DNA of 64,000 nt from Cognatishimia sp. MH4019 (GCF_020177595.1 NZ_JAHTBL010000009.1:97947-161946); one strand, 5' to 3'. Shown: positions 35,711 to 44,780, numbered from the stretch's first letter. Translations and numbers: made by a program. The notes: generated from the letters alone by a model not told the origin.

Positions 35711-36919
35711 TTATGCCGCGTTGATCCCCTCGGTACGGCTCGCGGCAAATGTTTTGAATGTGTCATGCATGTAGGCGATATGCGCGTCCGTCAGGCCGTG
35801 GTGACAGGCCAGCAGAATGCCCCCGCGCATGACCTGATCCGAGTTCGGATATCCCTCGGGATCGGCGGTGTAATCGACCTTTTTCATCGCCGGTTGCCGC
35901 AGGATGTTGCCGGTGAAAACGGGCCGCGTCTGGATGTCGGCCTTCTCAAGGAAGATCTGCATCTCGCGCCGGGTGAAAGGCGCGCCTTCGCGCAATGTCA
36001 GCGGGAACGCCAACCAGCCCGTACGCGCACCGTCCAGATGCTTGGGAAGGATAAACCAGTCCGCATAGGCGCGGAAGAAATCCTCATGGGCCGCGAAATT
36101 GCGCTCCCGCTCGGCGATGTTGTTTTGCAACTTGCCCAATTGCACCAGACCGAAGGCCGCGCTGATCTCGGAAGGCTCAAGGTTGTAGCCTAAATCCTCG
36201 AACACAAATTTCGCATCATATTCAATGTCATCCAGCATGACATTAAAGCGGTTCTCAATCGTCTCGCTCTCGACAAAGAGCGAAGAACTGCGCCCCCAAG
36301 ACCGTAAGAGCAGCGCCTTGCGACCCAGTTCGGGATCGTTCACGCAAAGCATCCCGCCATTGCCGGCCCCGTTGATCACATGGCTGCCGTAAAAGCTGGT
36401 CGTCGAGACGTCCGAATAAATGCCGGTGCTTTCCCCGTTGATGGTGGCCCCCAATGTGTCGGCGCTGTCCTCGATGACCCGCAGGCCGTGCTTGTCGGCC
36501 AGTTTGCGGATCGCAGCCCAATCAGGCAGACCGCCGATCAGCGACGGGATCATCATTGCGGATGTGTTCGGCGTGATCATCGCCTCGATCTTGTCCACGT
36601 CGATATTGTAGGTGCCGACGCCGCAATCCACGAAAGCGGGTTTCAGACCCTGCCGCACCAGAGGCGCTACGGTGGTGGCGAAGGTGAGCGCGGGCGTAAT
36701 CACCTCACTGCCCTTTGGCAGGTCAAGGATTTCGACCGCGAGGTAATTGGCCGATGAGCCAGAGTTCACCATGATCCCATGGGTCTTTTCGAACAAGGCA
36801 GCAACCTGCGCCTGCATCCGGCGCACCCGATCGCCCATCTGGGTTGAGGTTTGAAGCACCTCGACCACGGCGTCGATTTCTTCCTGTCCGTGCACGGTCT
36901 GGCCATAATTTACACGCAT
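35711..36919 (-). CDS. rfbH: RfbH/ColD-like PLP-dependent sugar 3-dehydratase lacking Fe-S cysteines
   Basis: This 402-aa DegT/DnrJ/EryC1-fold protein has, at the site of the usual PLP lysine, SFYGSH with His180. That is the hallmark of 3-dehydratases (RfbH/E1 and ColD) as opposed to aminotransferases. RfbH (E1) also carries a [2Fe-2S] cluster bound by one Cys plus a Cys cluster after the conserved RDWGR segment. Here that segment is RSWGRSSSLFVESE, without cysteines. No E3 reductase gene is nearby. The protein is therefore closer in design to ColD, which needs no Fe-S cluster. It lies with rfbF and rfbG, so it should act on CDP-4-keto-6-deoxyglucose. Confidence 0.82.
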   Translation of the reverse strand: MRVNYGQTVHGQEEIDAVVEVLQTSTQMGDRVRRMQAQVAALFEKTHGIMVNSGSSANYLAVEILDLPKGSEVITPALTFATTVAPLVRQGLKPAFVDCGVGTYNIDVDKIEAMITPNTSAMMIPSLIGGLPDWAAIRKLADKHGLRVIEDSADTLGATINGESTGIYSDVSTTSFYGSHVINGAGNGGMLCVNDPELGRKALLLRSWGRSSSLFVESETIENRFNVMLDDIEYDAKFVFEDLGYNLEPSEISAAFGLVQLGKLQNNIAERERNFAAHEDFFRAYADWFILPKHLDGARTGWLAFPLTLREGAPFTRREMQIFLEKADIQTRPVFTGNILRQPAMKKVDYTADPEGYPNSDQVMRGGILLACHHGLTDAHIAYMHDTFKTFAASRTEGINAA

Positions 36920-36930
36920 CTATCCACTCC

Positions 36931-38106
36931 TTAATTCAAATTCGTCATCAAAGTTTTCGAGGCTTTCGGCACGTCCGGGACGTCGCTCGCGCGGCGCGGC
37001 GGTGTCACGTTCTGCGATGTCTCTGGCGACATCCGCGCGGTGTAGGCGTCGATCTGCGCCATGGTGAAATGAGCCATCTGATGGCCAACCTCATGGGCGC
37101 GATACCATTCGGCGGTCAGGTGTACGGCGTCGCTCAACCCAAGGCGCGGACGCCACCCCAACTGGGTTTGCGCCTTGGTGCTATCCAGCCTCAGCAACCC
37201 TGCTTCATGCAGGCCGTCTGGAGCGTCGCCATAGGTGATATCAAAGCTATGCCCCCAAGCCTTTTCAAAGGCTTGCGCCAGATCGCGCACGGGCACTGTC
37301 GCGGCAGCGTCCGGCCCAAAGTTCCAAGCGCCCTCATAGGCGTGGCCTTGCTCAAGCAGATGGGCGGCCAACGTCAGGTATCCGGCAAGCGGTTCAAGAA
37401 CGTGCTGCCAAGGCCGCACGCTGAGCGGGTTGCGGATGCTCAAAGGTGCCGCACCGGTGGCGGCGCGAATGATGTCGGGGACAAGCCGTTCAGCCCCCCA
37501 ATCACCCCCGCCGAACACGTTGCCCGCACGCACTGTGGCCAGGCATGGCCCGTCCGGGTCCTGAAAGAACGACCGGCGATAGGACTGCGCAAGGATTTCG
37601 GCGCAACCCTTCGAGGCGCTATAGGGATCGGCACCGCCCAAAGCGTCGTTCTCGCGGTAGCCCCATTCCCATTCGCGGTTATCATAGCATTTGTCGCTGG
37701 TGACCACGATGATGGCGCGCAGGTTCGGCATTGTCTTGGCCAGTTCCAGCACATGCGCGGTGCCCATGACATTGGTCGCAAAGGTCTCGACCGGTTCGGC
37801 ATAAGACAGGCGCACCAGCGGTTGCGCGGCCATGTGGATCAGCACTTCGGCGTCTGCTCCCTCACCGGCCTCAAAGAGCGCCTTGGGATCGCGGATATCC
37901 GCGATCCGGCTGTCGATGCGTTCCCCAACGCCACAGCTGTCAAAGAAGCTGTCACCCGGCTCGGCAGGCAGCGCGATGCCGGTCACCTGGGCTCCAAGCT
38001 GGCGCAGCCATAGCGCCAGCCAGCCGCCCTTGAAGCCGGTGTGACCCGTCAGCAAGACGCGGCGCCCCTTGAAGGCAGCAGCGAAGGAGGGGTTGGGAAG
38101 GCTCAC
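36931..38106 (-). CDS. rfbG: CDP-glucose 4,6-dehydratase
   Basis: This 391-aa extended SDR begins KGRRVLLTGHTGFKGGWLALW, the fingerprint of CDP-glucose 4,6-dehydratases. It carries TSDKCYDN and the active-site YSASK near residue 158. It converts CDP-glucose to CDP-4-keto-6-deoxyglucose. The start is a GTG at 38106, supported by AAGGAG seven bases upstream. It follows rfbF by 12 bases. Confidence 0.92.
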   Translation of the reverse strand: MSLPNPSFAAAFKGRRVLLTGHTGFKGGWLALWLRQLGAQVTGIALPAEPGDSFFDSCGVGERIDSRIADIRDPKALFEAGEGADAEVLIHMAAQPLVRLSYAEPVETFATNVMGTAHVLELAKTMPNLRAIIVVTSDKCYDNREWEWGYRENDALGGADPYSASKGCAEILAQSYRRSFFQDPDGPCLATVRAGNVFGGGDWGAERLVPDIIRAATGAAPLSIRNPLSVRPWQHVLEPLAGYLTLAAHLLEQGHAYEGAWNFGPDAAATVPVRDLAQAFEKAWGHSFDITYGDAPDGLHEAGLLRLDSTKAQTQLGWRPRLGLSDAVHLTAEWYRAHEVGHQMAHFTMAQIDAYTARMSPETSQNVTPPRRASDVPDVPKASKTLMTNLN

Positions 38107-38118
38107 CGATATGCTCCT

Positions 38119-38922
38119 TTAAATCGCGATGGGCTGGACGTTCGCCGCAGCTTCACCGAATTGCAGCCATGGCGGGGTCTCCTGCTTGGCAAATTCGTTC
38201 AGCGAGTTGCGGTCGCGGATCGTGTCCATCGGATGCCAGAAGCCGGGATGGCGGAAGGCCATCAGCTCGCCATCACGGGCCATTTGCGACAATGGCGTCT
38301 GCTCAAGCGGCTCGGTATCGTCGACCATGTAATCCATCACGCCTGGCTCAAAGACGAAGTAACCGCCATTGATCCAAGTCTCGCGGCTACGGACCTTTTC
38401 TGTGAACGCTTTCACCCGGTCGCCGCTCAGGTCGATATTGCCGAAACGGGCAGGCGGCTGCACGGCGGTGACAGTGGCCAGCTTGCCATGCGAGCGATGA
38501 AATTCGAGCAGGGCGTCGATGTCGATGTTTCCCAGCCCGTCCGAATAGGTGCACATGAACGTCTCGTTGCCGATCCAGTCCTTCAGACGGCGAATGCGCC
38601 CGCTGGTCATCGTATGCGCTCCGGTGTCTACGACCGACACGTTCCAGCCACCCGGAGCGGAGGGGACCAACTCCATCTCGCCACTGTCGAGCGCCACGGT
38701 GATGTTGTTCGAGATCAGGTGGTAATTCGCGAAGAACTGCTTGAGCATCAGCCCTTTATAGCCTGCCGCAACCACGAAATCGTTGTGGCCGAAATGGCTG
38801 TAGATATCCATGACCCGTGCGATGATCGGCCGTCCGCCAACCTCGACCATGGGCTTGGGGATTGTGACGGTTTCTTCGGCAAGCCTCGATCCGAGACCGC
38901 CCGCTAAAAGGAGCGTTTTCAT
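38119..38922 (-). CDS. rfbF: Glucose-1-phosphate cytidylyltransferase
   Basis: This 267-aa nucleotidyltransferase has LLLAGGLGSRLAEET and PKPMVEVGGRPI at the N-terminus and WINGGYFVFEPGV near residue 185, typical of RfbF. It makes CDP-glucose from CTP and glucose 1-phosphate, the first step of CDP-deoxyhexose synthesis. Its ATG overlaps the stop of a 30-codon frame by four bases, so translation may be coupled to it. Confidence 0.92.
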   Translation of the reverse strand: MKTLLLAGGLGSRLAEETVTIPKPMVEVGGRPIIARVMDIYSHFGHNDFVVAAGYKGLMLKQFFANYHLISNNITVALDSGEMELVPSAPGGWNVSVVDTGAHTMTSGRIRRLKDWIGNETFMCTYSDGLGNIDIDALLEFHRSHGKLATVTAVQPPARFGNIDLSGDRVKAFTEKVRSRETWINGGYFVFEPGVMDYMVDDTEPLEQTPLSQMARDGELMAFRHPGFWHPMDTIRDRNSLNEFAKQETPPWLQFGEAAANVQPIAI

Positions 38923-39011
38923 GTTCTCAATTCCTTCTGCAAAATGTGGGTGATGCCGGGTACGCCTTGGCCGGTGCGTCTTCCCGGATATGTTGAAAAG
39001 TCACTCATCAT
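38919..39011 (-). CDS. Candidate 30-aa coupling ORF between the GT39-like gene and rfbF
   Basis: A 30-codon frame begins at the ATG at 39011, eight bases after a GGAGG, and begins MMSDFSTYPGRRTG. Its 5' end overlaps the stop of the upstream glycosyltransferase gene, and its stop overlaps the rfbF ATG by four bases. This is the same double coupling as the proven genes around it. The peptide has no family I recognise. It may be a genuine small protein or just a device that carries ribosomes to rfbF. Confidence 0.4.
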   Translation of the reverse strand: MMSDFSTYPGRRTGQGVPGITHILQKELRT

Positions 39012-40623
39012 GCGCTGCGCCTCCAGTATCGCGGACCAGCAAAACCCCCTCGCCGTAGCGGTTCGACAGCCCCGCGACATCGACCTGTTTGTAGCCATTG
39101 GCGATGGCCCAATCCTGAAACGGGCCTTCCAGCGCAGGCTCATAGCCCAGCAGGAACGCGGCAGGCGGCGTTTGTGCGAACCGCGCGATCATCGCGTCTG
39201 GACCAGCGACCACATACTGTGCGGCCAGCTCAGGCGTGAGGAACGCATCAATGCGGTAGGCGAACTGACCCGTGGCCAATTCGGGATAAACGTCCAACCC
39301 GGCCTCTAGCGGGTAAAGCGGCAGGAAAGTTGCAACTGGGCCTTCAACTCCTGCCTTGTCCAAAGCCGCAGCGATCCCTGCCCCACCTTTGGCGATTTGA
39401 GCGACCTGCGTGCGCTCTGGTGATGCCAGCGTGGCAAGACCCGGCGCCAAACGTGGCATCGCCAGCACCAGCATCAACATGATGCTCGCAGCGAAAATCG
39501 GTGTCAGGAAGGCCACTTCTGCACGGGCCAGGGGACGCACTAGCAGCGCGGTCAGCAGCGGCACAAAAACGATGGGGGCCGCGTAATATTGCGGAAAGCC
39601 CGGCGTGGGCACGAAGCTCATAATCATGCTGGCAGCGAGGATTGCCAGAACGGTCATGGCCGCTCCGACAGGTAAACGCATCGCGGGACGCAACACCGCC
39701 GCCCAGCCTGCTGCCAATGTCAGAAGCGCCATCAACAGAACACTGCCTGACAGCCACCCGCCATAGGCCAGCAACACCTTGCCTTGCACGCCCATCGCCA
39801 GATTTGGCTCGGTATGGCGAAAGGCGTCCCAATAGGCGACATGGGGGCCGGTATGAAAGCCCACCACATGGGCCATGAAAAGCTCTGGCGCTTGCATGAG
39901 CACAATAAAGAGCGGCACAGCCCCGATCAGCGCGCCGATCAATGCGGGAAACAGCACGTTTTTCAGCCGCGCCCCAAAGGTCATCTCGCGTGGCAGCAAC
40001 AGGCTTGCAACGAGAAGCGGGGGCATGATCGCCACGGCGCTGACCTTCATACCGATGGCAATCGACAGGCTGAGACCGGCAACGCAAAGCGGGGCAAAAC
40101 GTGTGCGCTCGTCAACCACTTCGGTCACGAAAAGCGCGACGGCCAGTATCGAGAACGCTAAGGGTAGCAGGTTGTTCGACGCGGCCATGCCAGCTTGGCC
40201 CAGCAGGGTCTCGCTCGTGATGAGAGCGACGACGGCGACCAAGCCCAAAAGGGGTGACCCCGACAGGCGCGCAACGCTCCAATAGCTGGTGCCAAGCAGC
40301 AGCAGCCACGCGCCGAAGACCGCAAGGCGGGCGGAGAAAAGGACGCCGATGTCACCGAAGACCAGAGCGCTCGCCCGGAAGAGCCACGCCGAATAAGGCA
40401 CGTGATTGTAGAAGAAATCCGCATAAAGGCTTTGGCTTTCCAGTAGCACGGCGGGGGCCACGAACAGCATCTCGTCTCGGCGGATTCCGAAATCCATGAT
40501 GCGCCCAAAGAGCGCCGCAAGCAGCAACAGCAGCCCGATGCCCGCAAGCGCCACAGTTAGGGACCCGCGTCCGCTCAGCAGCGCCCCACGGCCCCGCTGC
40601 AAGGTGATCGGAGCGTCCGTCAT
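39001..40623 (-). CDS. GT39/PMT-like membrane glycosyltransferase
   Basis: This 540-aa protein has about ten to twelve membrane segments. Near residue 45, RIMDFGIRRDEMLFVAPAVL holds an acidic pair in the first periplasmic loop, as expected for GT-C enzymes that use lipid-linked sugars. It should transfer a sugar on the periplasmic side. The ATG at 40623 overlaps the gtrA-like stop by four bases and is preferred over the longer frame, whose first 82 residues are non-hydrophobic and atypical. Confidence 0.78.
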   Translation of the reverse strand: MTDAPITLQRGRGALLSGRGSLTVALAGIGLLLLLAALFGRIMDFGIRRDEMLFVAPAVLLESQSLYADFFYNHVPYSAWLFRASALVFGDIGVLFSARLAVFGAWLLLLGTSYWSVARLSGSPLLGLVAVVALITSETLLGQAGMAASNNLLPLAFSILAVALFVTEVVDERTRFAPLCVAGLSLSIAIGMKVSAVAIMPPLLVASLLLPREMTFGARLKNVLFPALIGALIGAVPLFIVLMQAPELFMAHVVGFHTGPHVAYWDAFRHTEPNLAMGVQGKVLLAYGGWLSGSVLLMALLTLAAGWAAVLRPAMRLPVGAAMTVLAILAASMIMSFVPTPGFPQYYAAPIVFVPLLTALLVRPLARAEVAFLTPIFAASIMLMLVLAMPRLAPGLATLASPERTQVAQIAKGGAGIAAALDKAGVEGPVATFLPLYPLEAGLDVYPELATGQFAYRIDAFLTPELAAQYVVAGPDAMIARFAQTPPAAFLLGYEPALEGPFQDWAIANGYKQVDVAGLSNRYGEGVLLVRDTGGAAHDE

Positions 40624-41057
40624 CCAGCCCCCTCCCCGCGTGCAGTGATGGGCGCGCCAAGTGCCTTGGCGACCATCACGAAGGACAAAACAACGATCAC
40701 CGGAAGCGCCAGAGCCTGCGCAAGATACGCGTTCAGCCCCAGCTTCATCAGGCCTGCCAGCAAGGCGACATTGGCCAGATAGATCATCCCGTAAGCCAGC
40801 GCATACAGCGGCAGTCGAGTGACGCCACGGACGGCGAAAACGAGTTTGGCGTGGGTCATGTAATTCCACAGAATACCCAGCCCAAATTGCAGGATCAGCG
40901 CCATTTGCGGCGCAGCCCCTTGCCAGATCGCCAGCGCAAAGACGCCGTAACCAAAGGCCGTGTTCAGAACGCCTGTTCCAAGGAAACGCACGGGCCGTTG
41001 CAAGCTTGGCGGCACCTCACCAAGCACTCGGTTGAAGGGGGAGCGCGAGACGGTCAT
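40620..41057 (-). CDS. GtrA-like membrane protein
   Basis: This 145-aa protein has four hydrophobic segments and the GtrA pattern RFLGTGVLNTAFGYGVFALA near residue 24 and FGLGILWNYMTHAKLVF near 60. GtrA proteins are proposed to flip polyprenyl-linked monosaccharides. It overlaps both neighbours by four bases and sits between a GT4 and a GT39-like gene, fitting a lipid-linked sugar used on the outer side of the membrane. Confidence 0.85.
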   Translation of the reverse strand: MTVSRSPFNRVLGEVPPSLQRPVRFLGTGVLNTAFGYGVFALAIWQGAAPQMALILQFGLGILWNYMTHAKLVFAVRGVTRLPLYALAYGMIYLANVALLAGLMKLGLNAYLAQALALPVIVVLSFVMVAKALGAPITARGEGAG

Positions 41058-42301
41058 GCCGCACTCTCCAACCGTGGATCGTTATGGGTCTTTGGGTCAC
41101 GGCCCTCGGGCCTTTCAAGCCCCATCGCGACCAGCAAGCGCGCGTTGATCAGCTCAACATCGTTGCGCGCACAGACCCTTTCGCGGGCGGCCTCACCCAT
41201 TTGGGTGACCAGTTCAGGCGTGGTCAGAAACCGCTCCATCCCGGCGGCAAGGGCGTCCGCATCACCCGCAGGCACCACAAGGCCGGAAACGCCGTCTTCG
41301 ATGGTTTCCCCACAGCCCGGTGCATCGGTCGTGATGACAGGCAGACCGCTCGCCATCGCCTCCAGAATGGTGCGCGGCACGCCTTCGCGGAGCATCGTGG
41401 GCAGCACGAAAACATCCGTGGCTGCCAGATAGGGCGCGACATCGCGCGTCTCGCCCAGATATTGCAGCACGTCGCCCCTTTGCCAGGCGTCCAGCTCGGC
41501 CGCGGTGATGGCGTCGGGGTTGGTGTCCATCGGACCCAGCACCGACAGCGTAAAGGCATGGCCCCTGTTACGCAGTCTGCGTGTGGCATCCGCCAGAACG
41601 ACAAGCCCCTTGCTGCGCAAAAGCCGGCCAACAAAGAGGAACCGGATCTGGCTGCCAGGGGCAGCGGTTTTCGGTGTGAACCGGGCCGTATCAACGCCAG
41701 AGCCGGGGACATCCGTCAGCCGCGTCGCAGAAGGAATGAGCTTGAAATCCCGGATATCGCGACGCTCCTGCGCATTATAGCAGAACGCACCGGTGATCTT
41801 TCGCAAAGCGACCCGGTGAAGTGCAACGACGATACCGCGCACCAGACGCCGACGGCCGGTCGGGCGGGGCTCGGAAAATGCATAGCCCAGCCCTGTAAAC
41901 ATCGCAAAGCGTGTCGGCACCCCGGCGATCTGCGCAGCTAGACTGCCATAGACGATTGGCTTCATGGTGTAGGACAAAACGCAATCGGGCTTGAGCGCGC
42001 GCAGAGTCCGAACCAGCTGCGCAAGGCTGCGTAGATCCGTGAGTGGGTTCAGGCCCGTCCGGTTCATCCGCACCTGCCGGCAGTCAATCCCGTGACAGGC
42101 AAGCCGCGCGCGGACATCATCATCGAAATCCGGTGCAATCGCCGTGACGCGGTGGCCCTGCGCAACCATCCGCCGCATCAGGTCCAGCCGGAAATTGACC
42201 AGCGACCACGCCAGACTGCCGATCACAACCACATGCTGCGAGCGGGGTTCTGTCTGTCCATCGCGCAAAGATGTCAAAGCTGAAGATCGGCTGCGCACCA
42301 T
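41054..42301 (-). CDS. Family 4 glycosyltransferase
   Basis: This 415-aa GT-B glycosyltransferase has GSLAWSLVNFRLDLMRRM near the start of the acceptor domain. The donor-domain motif RFLFVGRLLRSKGL lies near 225, and the GT4 E-x7-E region (LREGVPRTILEAMASGLPVI) near 330. It resembles WbnK/PglA-like enzymes that build lipid-linked sugars. The ATG at 42301 is preferred because GAGG sits eight bases upstream; ATGs at 42340 and 42418 are possible. It is the first gene of a minus-strand unit leading into the CDP-deoxyhexose genes. Confidence 0.85.
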   Translation of the reverse strand: MVRSRSSALTSLRDGQTEPRSQHVVVIGSLAWSLVNFRLDLMRRMVAQGHRVTAIAPDFDDDVRARLACHGIDCRQVRMNRTGLNPLTDLRSLAQLVRTLRALKPDCVLSYTMKPIVYGSLAAQIAGVPTRFAMFTGLGYAFSEPRPTGRRRLVRGIVVALHRVALRKITGAFCYNAQERRDIRDFKLIPSATRLTDVPGSGVDTARFTPKTAAPGSQIRFLFVGRLLRSKGLVVLADATRRLRNRGHAFTLSVLGPMDTNPDAITAAELDAWQRGDVLQYLGETRDVAPYLAATDVFVLPTMLREGVPRTILEAMASGLPVITTDAPGCGETIEDGVSGLVVPAGDADALAAGMERFLTTPELVTQMGEAARERVCARNDVELINARLLVAMGLERPEGRDPKTHNDPRLESAA

Positions 42302-42430
42302 CTCAGACCTCGCGCTTTGCGGTAGGCCTGACGCAGGCATGACGATCCACTCGCGAGACCGTGGTTTGAAAGCAAATCTGAAAGCACGTCGGACGACAAA
42401 TTCTTTCCAAGGCCACACCTCATTACGCCT

Positions 42431-42447
42431 GTTCCTGTGACAGGAAC
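42431..42447. promoter_or_regulatory. Perfect dyad upstream of the GT4 gene
   Basis: GTTCCTG at 42431-42437 is inverted as CAGGAAC at 42441-42447 around TGA. It lies 130 bases upstream of the 42301 start, so it could be an operator of the minus-strand polysaccharide operon. No T-tract follows, so a terminator is unlikely. Confidence 0.35.
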
Positions 42448-42809
42448 CGGTCTACGGAATTTGCTCATACCTCTTGGTTCAGACGCGCCAAAAACCCATG
42501 GCAGCACGTAATATTTGCTGCATCAAGCATCGACGCCGGCTCAAAGCCGCTTCACACCAAAGCCGCGGGGCTCGGGCTTAAGCCCGATCTCATCGCGTCT
42601 TTTCAAGACACTTATCTGTACCCCGTCGACCCTGGTCTCAAATGATCTGCGCCCATGAACTGAGCAAAAGTAAGTTTCGGCCCACTACAAAAATCGCAAT
42701 AGGCGTGAATATGCCTATGAGGTTACACCAGTTTCGCGAATCTGGAAGGTGATGGTTCTGACTAAAGGGAATACACTAGAGCGCCCTTCGCCCCGGTCCG
42801 CGCGGCCCG

Positions 42810-42874
42810 CCCCGGACCAGATCCGGGGTCTCGCGCCACTCGTCCTGTCAGAGGTCCCGGATCACGCCCGGGAC
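42810..42874. repeat. REP-like GC-rich palindromes
   Basis: Two short palindromes lie 25 bases apart. CCCCGGA at 42810 pairs with TCCGGGG at 42822, and GTCCCGG at 42854 pairs with CCGGGAC at 42868. CCCCGGAxxxxxTCCGGGG elements are widely scattered in alphaproteobacterial genomes. They often mark intergenic boundaries. Confidence 0.5.
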
Positions 42875-42883
42875 GGTGCGAAA

Positions 42884-42905
42884 GAGGGCCAAAGCGGCCC
42901 CCTTT
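42884..42905 (-). terminator. Probable terminator of the pyrimidine transporter operon
   Basis: On the minus strand GGGCC and GGCCC form a hairpin with a five-base loop, followed by TCTTTC. It lies 13 bases past the stop of the substrate-binding protein gene. The stem is short, so efficiency is uncertain. Confidence 0.45.
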
Positions 42906-42917
42906 CTTATCTCAAGC

Positions 42918-43904
42918 TTATTGCAAAGCAGCATCCGTGATGACGCTGGTCCAAGCGCCTTCGGGGGCTTTCGTAATCACCGGGTCCGAGCCGCCCGCCA
43001 GGAGCGAGGCCACCGTCCGCTCATAGTCCGCCGGATCAAGCGTGCCATCCGAACCGGCAGTCAGCTTGGCAACCTCGCCCATCATGCGCACCTGATGCGC
43101 TTCGGTCTGCGCGCCGGTCTCGTCATATTCCAGCACGATCATGGCGGCGTCTTCGGGGTTCTCTTCAGCCCATTTCCAACCCTTCATGGAGGCGCGCACA
43201 AAGCGGGCCATCTTGTCCTGGAAGGCCGGGTCTTCGAGGTTTTCCTCAAGCACGTAGAGACCATCTTCAAGCGTTGCGACGCCTTGCTCTTCATATTTGA
43301 ACAGCACCAGATCGTCGGGGCTAAGACCTGCATCAATGATCTGCCAATATTCATTATAGGTCATGGTCGACACGCAGGCCGCCTGCCCGTTCAGGATCGG
43401 ATCGACGTTGAAACCTTGCTTCAAGACCTCAACACCCGCGTCAGAGCCGTCGGTCGGCAGACCCAGCTGGCTCATCCAGCTCAGGAACGGGAACTCATTG
43501 CCGAAAAACCACACGCCCAATGTCTTGCCTGCGAAATCCTCGGTCGTTTCGATACCCGCATCCTTGCGGCAGGTCAGCATCATGCCCGATGATTTAAACG
43601 GCTGCGCGATGTTGACCATCGGCAGACCTTTTTCGCGCGCGGCCAGCGCAGCGGGCATCCACTCGACAGTCACATCTGCGCCGCCACCGGCCAGCACTTG
43701 CGTGGGTGCGATGTCAGGACCGCCCGGATTGATCGTCACGTCCAGGTTTTCTTCGGTGTAATAGCCATTTTCCAAGGCGACATAGTAACCCGCAAACTGT
43801 GCCTGCGTGACCCATTTGAGTTGCAGCGTCACCTCGTCGGCGGCCAACGCGGCGCCGGCCAAAAGGCTCAGGGCAGCAGCGCCTAGGGATGTCTTGATCT
43901 TCAT
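42918..43904 (-). CDS. NMT1/THI5-like ABC transporter substrate-binding protein
   Basis: This 328-aa periplasmic protein has a signal peptide (about 1-21). The mature part opens with VTLQLKWVTQAQFAGYYVA and then KGLPMVNIAQPFKSSGM, the pattern of NMT1/THI5-type (ThiY-like) binding proteins. Known relatives bind pyrimidine-containing thiamine precursors. Here the gene ends an operon with dihydropyrimidinase under a RutR-like operator, so uracil, thymine or a dihydropyrimidine is the likely ligand (inference). AGGAG lies before the ATG at 43904. Confidence 0.85.
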   Translation of the reverse strand: MKIKTSLGAAALSLLAGAALAADEVTLQLKWVTQAQFAGYYVALENGYYTEENLDVTINPGGPDIAPTQVLAGGGADVTVEWMPAALAAREKGLPMVNIAQPFKSSGMMLTCRKDAGIETTEDFAGKTLGVWFFGNEFPFLSWMSQLGLPTDGSDAGVEVLKQGFNVDPILNGQAACVSTMTYNEYWQIIDAGLSPDDLVLFKYEEQGVATLEDGLYVLEENLEDPAFQDKMARFVRASMKGWKWAEENPEDAAMIVLEYDETGAQTEAHQVRMMGEVAKLTAGSDGTLDPADYERTVASLLAGGSDPVITKAPEGAWTSVITDAALQ

Positions 43905-43931
43905 GGTCTCTCTCCTTGTTGATGATTTATT

Positions 43932-44780
43932 TTACTGGTTTCTTTGCGAGGGGTGCCAGAAGGTCACCCGTTTTTCGATCCATGCGACCGCGCCGTAAAG
44001 CAAAGTGCCTACCAAAGCGGCAACCACGATCTCGGCCCAGACCAGATCAATCGAGAGCGCCCCCACCCCCGTCGAGATGCGAAAGCCCATACCGCGCGTG
44101 GGAGAGCCGAAATACTCCGCCACGATGGCTCCGATCAGCGCCAGCGTCATGGCGATTTTCAGGCCGTTGAACACAAACGGCATCGCCGCAGGCAGGCGCA
44201 GCTTGAAGAGCGTCTGCCAATAGCTGGCCCCATAAGTGCGCATCAGATCGCGCTGCATGGCATCGGTGGCGCGCAGGCCCTGCACAGTATTCACCAGGAT
44301 CGGGAAGAACACCATCACCACGACAACGGCGGCTTTTGACTGCCAGTCAAAGCCAAACCAGTTCACCATGATCGGCGCGATACCGACGATGGGCAGAGCC
44401 GCGAAAAAGTTGCCGATGGGCAGCAACCCTTTGGTCAGAAAGGCAGAGCGGTCGATCAACACCGCACAGATCACAGCCGCAGAGATGCCGATGGCCAAGC
44501 CGCGCAGCGCGCCCTTCAGCACGGTCTGCACAAAATCGATCCACAGGATATCGGTGGAGGCCGCAAAGGTCTGCGCGACCTGGCTGGGCGGCGGCAGAAT
44601 GACCGGGCTGACGCCCAGTCCGCGCACGCTCGCCTCCCACAGTACAATCAGCGTGATGCCAAAGATCACTGGCACCAGCACCTTGACCGCACGCGTGTTC
44701 GACCAAGCGGACCGCGCGAGCCAAACATTGACGCCCCACGCGATAAGCCAGAACCCCAATCCGAACAAAAGCCAGCTCAT
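43932..44780 (-). CDS. ABC transporter permease, pyrimidine-type system
   Basis: This 282-aa SsuC/ThiX-like permease has about six membrane segments and the ATPase-contact loop YGASYWQTLFKLRLPAAMPF near residue 185. It works with the neighbouring permease, ATPase and binding protein. The ATG at 44780 overlaps the preceding gene by four bases. Confidence 0.88.
   Translation of the reverse strand: MSWLLFGLGFWLIAWGVNVWLARSAWSNTRAVKVLVPVIFGITLIVLWEASVRGLGVSPVILPPPSQVAQTFAASTDILWIDFVQTVLKGALRGLAIGISAAVICAVLIDRSAFLTKGLLPIGNFFAALPIVGIAPIMVNWFGFDWQSKAAVVVVMVFFPILVNTVQGLRATDAMQRDLMRTYGASYWQTLFKLRLPAAMPFVFNGLKIAMTLALIGAIVAEYFGSPTRGMGFRISTGVGALSIDLVWAEIVVAALVGTLLYGAVAWIEKRVTFWHPSQRNQ

Larger units (their letters stand above)
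42302..42917. other. Long intergenic region at the boundary with the pyrimidine island
   Basis: No gene is supported in these 616 bases. The content includes the dyad at 42431, two GC-rich palindromes at 42810-42874 and a terminator near 42885. The middle (42448-42780) is AT-richer and holds nothing I can name. Confidence 0.5.

Noticed and set aside
36844..38013. 389-codon plus-strand frame across rfbG and the 5' end of rfbH
   Set aside because: Antisense to an unmistakable CDP-glucose 4,6-dehydratase gene, with no motif of its own.
29133..42781. AATACACTAGAG present at 29133 and at 42770, both in non-coding gaps
   Set aside because: A shared 12-mer is expected many times by chance in 64 kb, and the flanks do not match.
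42749..42940. Plus-strand frame over the REP-like palindromes
   Set aside because: It consists mostly of palindrome sequence and ends inside the binding-protein gene; no family.
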